Positions 59,817 through 64,000 of a stretch of DNA of 64,000 bases are shown piece after piece. The notes under the pieces were generated by a model. That model did no database searches, was not told the origin of the DNA, and was given only the letters and a program-made list of their open reading frames with translations. Each line of letters starts with the position of its first letter. Position 1 is the stretch's first letter. The position numbers were made by a program, and so were the translations under genes. Source of the stretch: Silene conica (Eukaryota; Streptophyta; Magnoliopsida; Caryophyllales; Caryophyllaceae); the NCBI GenBank assembly GCA_029255685.2, contig CM055316.2, positions 69,393,237 to 69,457,236 on the forward strand. Direction: 5' to 3'.

Positions 59817-61285
59817 GATTATTATTATTATAGAGTTTAATATAGAGTAAAATTCTACTTAAAACCAACTTAATTAATTGTATATATAAATATATAATGG
59901 CAGCATACCAATTACCCCACTATATCGTATGTTGTCATTCCCATCTCATAACTCTTTTGTTACATGTTTTAAATGCTAGCTTTTTTACAACAATTTTAAA
60001 CTGGATTGTTTTGGGTTGTGTAATTGCAGAAAAGGAGATAAGTTGATTGATAATTTTACGAAAATCATCGGCTCACCCCACAGGCGCGCATGAGAGATAT
60101 CACGGTCCATTATGGGGGTAATTGGTAACCATTGTATAAACTTTGATAGGCAATAATAGATAAACAAACATGTATTATTCTGCAGCCAAAAACTTTGTAC
60201 ATGTTAACAAAGTATTAGATAACTAATGATTTTTTTTGTTCTTTTAGGTTTTATATATAAGCTCGAAAAGCTTAATTACTGTGAAGGTTAATTAAAGATC
60301 TTCTTATCAAGGTAATAAAACACGATTGACAAATGTTTGGCTAAGATATATGAAAAAGAAATTTATAGGACGTGATTTAAGTCTTGAATATTGAAATTGT
60401 TTCTACCATACTAATCTTCTGAAGTCATGCATGTTAGAATATATATTTTCACACTGAAAACCTTTAAATATAAGGGAGTCTCATATCTCTGCGACGATGT
60501 ATTTACCGGTATATAATCATTTACCGGTATGTGTATATTAATTCACGTATTTATAAATAATGATTTATTTACAATTTATCTATTAGAATTAGGAGATAAT
60601 TAATTATTTACAATTTCTCTATTAGAATTAGAAAATTAGAAAATAGTTGTTTAGATAATAATTTATTTACAATTTTCCTATTAGAATTAGAAAATGAGAA
60701 AATAATAAATTATTTACAATTTTTCTATTAGATTTTAGAAAAATAAAAAAATAGTTGATTATTTACAATTTTTATATTAGATTTAGAGCATTATTATTCT
60801 TTAATATTTATATAATTACTATTAAATTTTATTAACTATATTCAACGTTTTTATTAAAAATGAAAATTGAAAATGAATTAGAATAATTGATTATTTACAA
60901 TTTTCCTATCTTAGAACATTAATCTTTAATATTTATATACTTACTATTTAAGGTTTTTAATACTATTCAGCGTTTCTATTAAAAAATGAATTTGGAAAAG
61001 CATAAAAAAGAACTAATTTAGTTTGTCTTCGTCTTGACATTAAAATGAGTCAAAAATAGTTTCACGGGATATAAGAGTAATCAGACAAATCTTTTACTTT
61101 TTCTTATACATTATGTTCTTATCTTTTCCATATTGCTAGACCATTCAAACTTAAAATGAATACCTCCATCTTAATTAAAAATGTATGTAACTAATAAATG
61201 AAATTAATTAAATATTTAAGTCTAACGAATTCCTAACTAAAAGGAACATTTGCGATCAATCATATTCGACCAAATTAAGAGTAAC
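57961..61285 (+). mobile_element. Cluster of Helitron 5' ends
   Basis: Two closely related starts, TCATTATTACTATAAAAG followed by GACGTGGCGCAAT or ATACGTGGCGCAAT, lie at 57961 (after an A) and 59111. A third, different start, TCTATATTATTAAAGGAAGC, lies at 59475 after an A. Such sequences are typical plant Helitron 5' termini. No hairpin-CTRR 3' ends were found nearby. A TTA microsatellite lies at about 59781-59833, and three to four imperfect copies of TTATTTACAATTTTTCTATT lie at 60560-60780. No protein frame is visible. Confidence 0.6.
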
Positions 61286-63013
61286 TGATGCGTGCCTATT
61301 TTATGATGTTTTACATCTATTTTTACACGCATTTGGTCGCTCATTTACTATGTTTTAGCCCTTTTTTCCCAACAAATGTGCACTTTCGTATTTTTATGCT
61401 CTTTTGCAGATTTATGCGGAAAAGGGACGATTTTGCACCAAATTTATGCCCTCGGGACTTTTTATGACTAAGGACAAGAAGGAACGAAGCCTAGCGCATA
61501 TTTCAAGGCCTAAAGATAGTTTTTACGAGCAAAGAATCGATCCACGACATTGCAGCCTGTTTCAAATGGCTATATCTCGAGTTCTAGAGCTGATAATGGA
61601 GTGATTCCAGTTGTAGGTGAAAGCTTATCCTCTTAGCTTTCCAACGCCGCGAGAATCGCTTGATTTCGATAAGTAACGAAGAAATGGCAGCTGTTTTAAG
61701 AACGATGCGCGCTGCAGTCCCGACAGTTGGTCGACCGACCAACAAAGTAGGTCGATCGACCAGGTTCCTATTGGAAAAGCCCAGAATTTGCCTGAAACCC
61801 AGAAATTGCATAAAATCCGTAAAGCGGTCGACCGACCGAAAATATTGGTCGACCGACCACAGCGCAGTCCCTGAAGTTTCCAAAAAGCCCATACAAGTGT
61901 TTAGGTCATTAGGAAACTCTTTAATTCCGCCTATATAAGCTAATTCAGTCCCTAATTCAGAATAATCAAGTCTTATTTAGAGAGTTTTATTTAGTCTTTA
62001 GTTCAATTACAATCTTTCAATAATTCTCAACACTTTTAGTTTGGTCTTCAATCTTTCAACATTCATCAATAAAGTTTGTTCCTTTTCTGCCTTAATCCTA
62101 TTTCCGGTAATTATTCTTTTAATCTAGTTTTATTATTGTTCTTATTTTTATCGCATCCGGTTTAAGTTAGAATCCCAAGCTTTATTGAATCTTGCATATT
62201 TAGATTATTTACTATGTTTACCATGTTTAATCCCGCTTTCATAATCGTCTTAACAACCATGAGTAGCTAATTTTCATATGTTAGGATGTAGGGGATAAAT
62301 ATGCGTAGGTAATTAAAATTCGAAAGACCGACTTGTAGCAGGACCACGGTCGGCCGACTGGAATAGCTGGTCGGTCGACCGAGGCCGTGGTCGGCCGACT
62401 GGAGTAGCTGGTCGGTCGACCACCCGCGTATGTATTCTTATTTTGTCTTTTCTTGTCAATTATAATATCCTGCAATGAGACCATAAGGAGACTTGTAGGA
62501 TGTTAGTAATGACCTACCCAAGATTGAAAGATACGGGAAGGGCATTGGTTTACACCTTAAGACGGATAGGTTACTCAAGGCTGAAAGGTATGTGACCTGG
62601 GATTTAGGAATCACCCTTATTGTTGACACCCAATAATTGTGAGACCTAGGAACTAATAGCATAGGCCGAAAGGAGCTATTAGGTAGCATAGACTTAAAAA
62701 GATATGTTACACCCCCTTACGCGACTGCAATACATGTTGACCTTAGAATTTATTTTACCTTAGCTATTTATTACCCGAACATCCTAGCATCCCTTTTATT
62801 ATATTTTATTCTCATCTTTATTTCTTGTTTTATTTTAATCTTTGCCTTAGATATAGTAATCAATCAATCAAACCCCAAAAATTGTTACTTTAGACATTAA
62901 CATCAAACAATAAACATTCCCCACCTCCTTGTGGTTCGACCCTGACTTTCACTATCTATTGTTAAAGTTAGGAATTATAAATTTATCTTTGGTACCCTCA
63001 ACGACGGGCATCA
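61286..63013. mobile_element. Solo LTR, probably Ty3-gypsy
   Basis: The 1728-bp unit starts TGATGCGTGCC and ends GACGGGCATCA. A perfect 5-bp duplication GTAAC flanks it at 61281-61285 and 63014-63018. There is no second LTR or internal region, so it is a solo LTR left by recombination. The phrase CTTGTGGTTCGACCC near the right end is common in Tat/Athila-type LTRs. Inside are palindromic GGTCGACCGACC words (61731-61860) and a 42-bp tandem duplication at 62344-62425. Confidence 0.92.
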
Positions 63014-63018
63014 GTAAC

Positions 63019-63476
63019 ACTACTATTTTTTGGTACAAGAGTAGCACTACTATTCAAGTGAATATTATGCACTTTCGTACTTAATTATGCGAAAGAAATG
63101 AGATAATTTCTTTAATTATATTATTTATTTTTTATTTTTAAAAAGCACACATGTTCGAATAAATAGAATTGGTTATATAATAAGTAAAATTTATAGTCTT
63201 CTTTAAAAATAAGTGTACACAACCCCGTGATTTATGAACATGTTTAGACAATCAGACACCCACATAGCATGATCCTAACATGTTCCACTGGCAAACACAT
63301 ACAACAACAGTAGCAACTGAAACTCAAACAGCTTCCTCAATTCGGTCATAGCCAATTAATGCCATAGAGAACCATCTGAATAGCGTGATCTACCCCCCCC
63401 CACTAGAACAATGAATCAGAAACACATATCAGTAGGTAATAACAAAATTGATAAACAGCGACTAATAAAAGTTTAG
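63019..63476. other. Unassigned sequence before the helicase fragment
   Basis: No homology recognised. A lone CCCCGTGA arm at about 63224 is not enough to call a Helitron end. The helicase frame is closed by a TAG at 63474-63476. Confidence 0.5.
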
Positions 63477-64000
63477 AACTCTGATGAAATAAGCAAGGAA
63501 GAGACTAATTGCGGGGTTAGAGAACTTTACTCTACAAAGTTTCTTAACTCAATCAGATGTTCCGGTTTACCTAATCACAACTTGAAACTGAAAATTGGAG
63601 CTATAGTGATGCTTTTAAGAAACATTGACCAAGCAAATGGGTTGTGCAATGGCACCCGAATGGAGGTAAAGCAACTAGGAAATCGCGTTATTAGTGCAAC
63701 CGTTATTTCTGGCAGTCATATCGGAAACAATGTCTATATTCCCCGCATCACCTTGATTCTTTCCGATCAAACCATGTTCCTAATTAAGTTTGAAAGAAGA
63801 CAGTTTCCTTTAGCAGTTTGCTTTGCTATGACTATTAACAAAAGTCAGGGTCAATCATTATCCCGTGTTGGACTTTATCTTCCTAGACCAGTCTTTACCC
63901 ATGGCCAATTGTACGTTGCTATATCTAGGGTTACGAGTAAGAAAGGTCTAAAAGTGCTACTTCTTGATGAAGAAGGAGGAATGACTAATACAACAACGAA
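63477..64000 (+). pseudogene. Helitron PIF1-like helicase, C-terminal part, runs off the window
   Basis: An open frame from 63477 to the window end encodes the last motifs of the Helitron SF1 helicase. These are FLNSIRCSGLPNHNLKLKIG, AIVMLLRNIDQANGLCNGTR, RRQFPLAVCFAMTINKSQGQ (motif V/VI region), GLYLPRPVFTHGQLYVAISR and VLLLDEEGG. Family members have several hundred residues before this point, with Walker A and B motifs and the Rep domain; none is seen upstream. So the protein is 5'-truncated or split by the sequence to the left. It is in the same orientation as the Helitron 5' ends at 57961-59475 and could belong to one of them. Confidence 0.9.

Noticed and set aside
60503..60535. TTTACCGGTAT direct repeat as a functional site
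   Set aside because: Two copies only, no context; could be chance in AT-rich DNA.
63224..63235. CCCCGTGA as a Helitron 3' hairpin
   Set aside because: Only one arm is present and no CTRR follows at the right distance.

Overview
This is a repeat-rich piece of a flowering-plant nuclear genome. Genes have short exons with GT-AG introns, the intergenic DNA is very AT-rich, and there are plant CACTA, Mutator, hAT, Stowaway, Tourist, Helitron, Copia, Ty3-type and L1-type elements. The ordinary genes look eudicot. I cannot name the species from sequence alone.

Layout. 1-5517 is the right part of an En/Spm (CACTA) element with two decayed genes and its right terminus. 5518-7990 is intergenic and holds nested MITEs. 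7991-10828 is a single-exon CC-NBS-LRR resistance-type gene with unusual switch motifs. 11879-12037 is a broken prefoldin subunit 2 fragment. 12403-13650 is a three-layer transposon nest. 14027-15857 is a Helitron with an internal tandem array. 16295-24150 is a Copia element on the minus strand, split by a nearly intact L1-type LINE (17433-22160) with clear target duplications. 24738-25303 is a hAT-type non-autonomous element. About 25625-28960 is a long-TIR element that carries a Mutator-type N-terminal segment joined to a plant mobile domain (PMD).

29246-33105 and 33690-39203 form the conserved single-copy core. The first is a nine-exon AP2 transcription factor, an apparent orthologue of Arabidopsis At2g41710. 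The second is a convergent ten-exon chloroplast PPR gene, an apparent orthologue of EMB2654/At2g41720. The two are neighbours in Arabidopsis as well, so this is ancestral microsynteny surrounded by transposons.

39880-44073 holds the end of a second CACTA family and two minus-strand Helitrons. 44754-49053 is, in my reading, an unlisted three-exon gene for a small secreted peptide precursor whose C-terminus matches the PSY (sulfated-tyrosine) peptide pattern. Its large second intron is filled with mobile elements. A 1.68-kb block carrying its last exon, which encodes the mature peptide, is repeated about 5 kb downstream (53185-54868). This gives a second open terminal exon with a slightly different peptide. 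It is the most interesting feature of the window.

54869-64000 is again repeats: Helitron ends, a decayed Copia gag, a solo LTR with a 5-bp target duplication (61286-63013) and, at the right edge, the C-terminal part of a Helitron PIF1-type helicase. I saw no rRNA gene, tRNA gene or CRISPR array.
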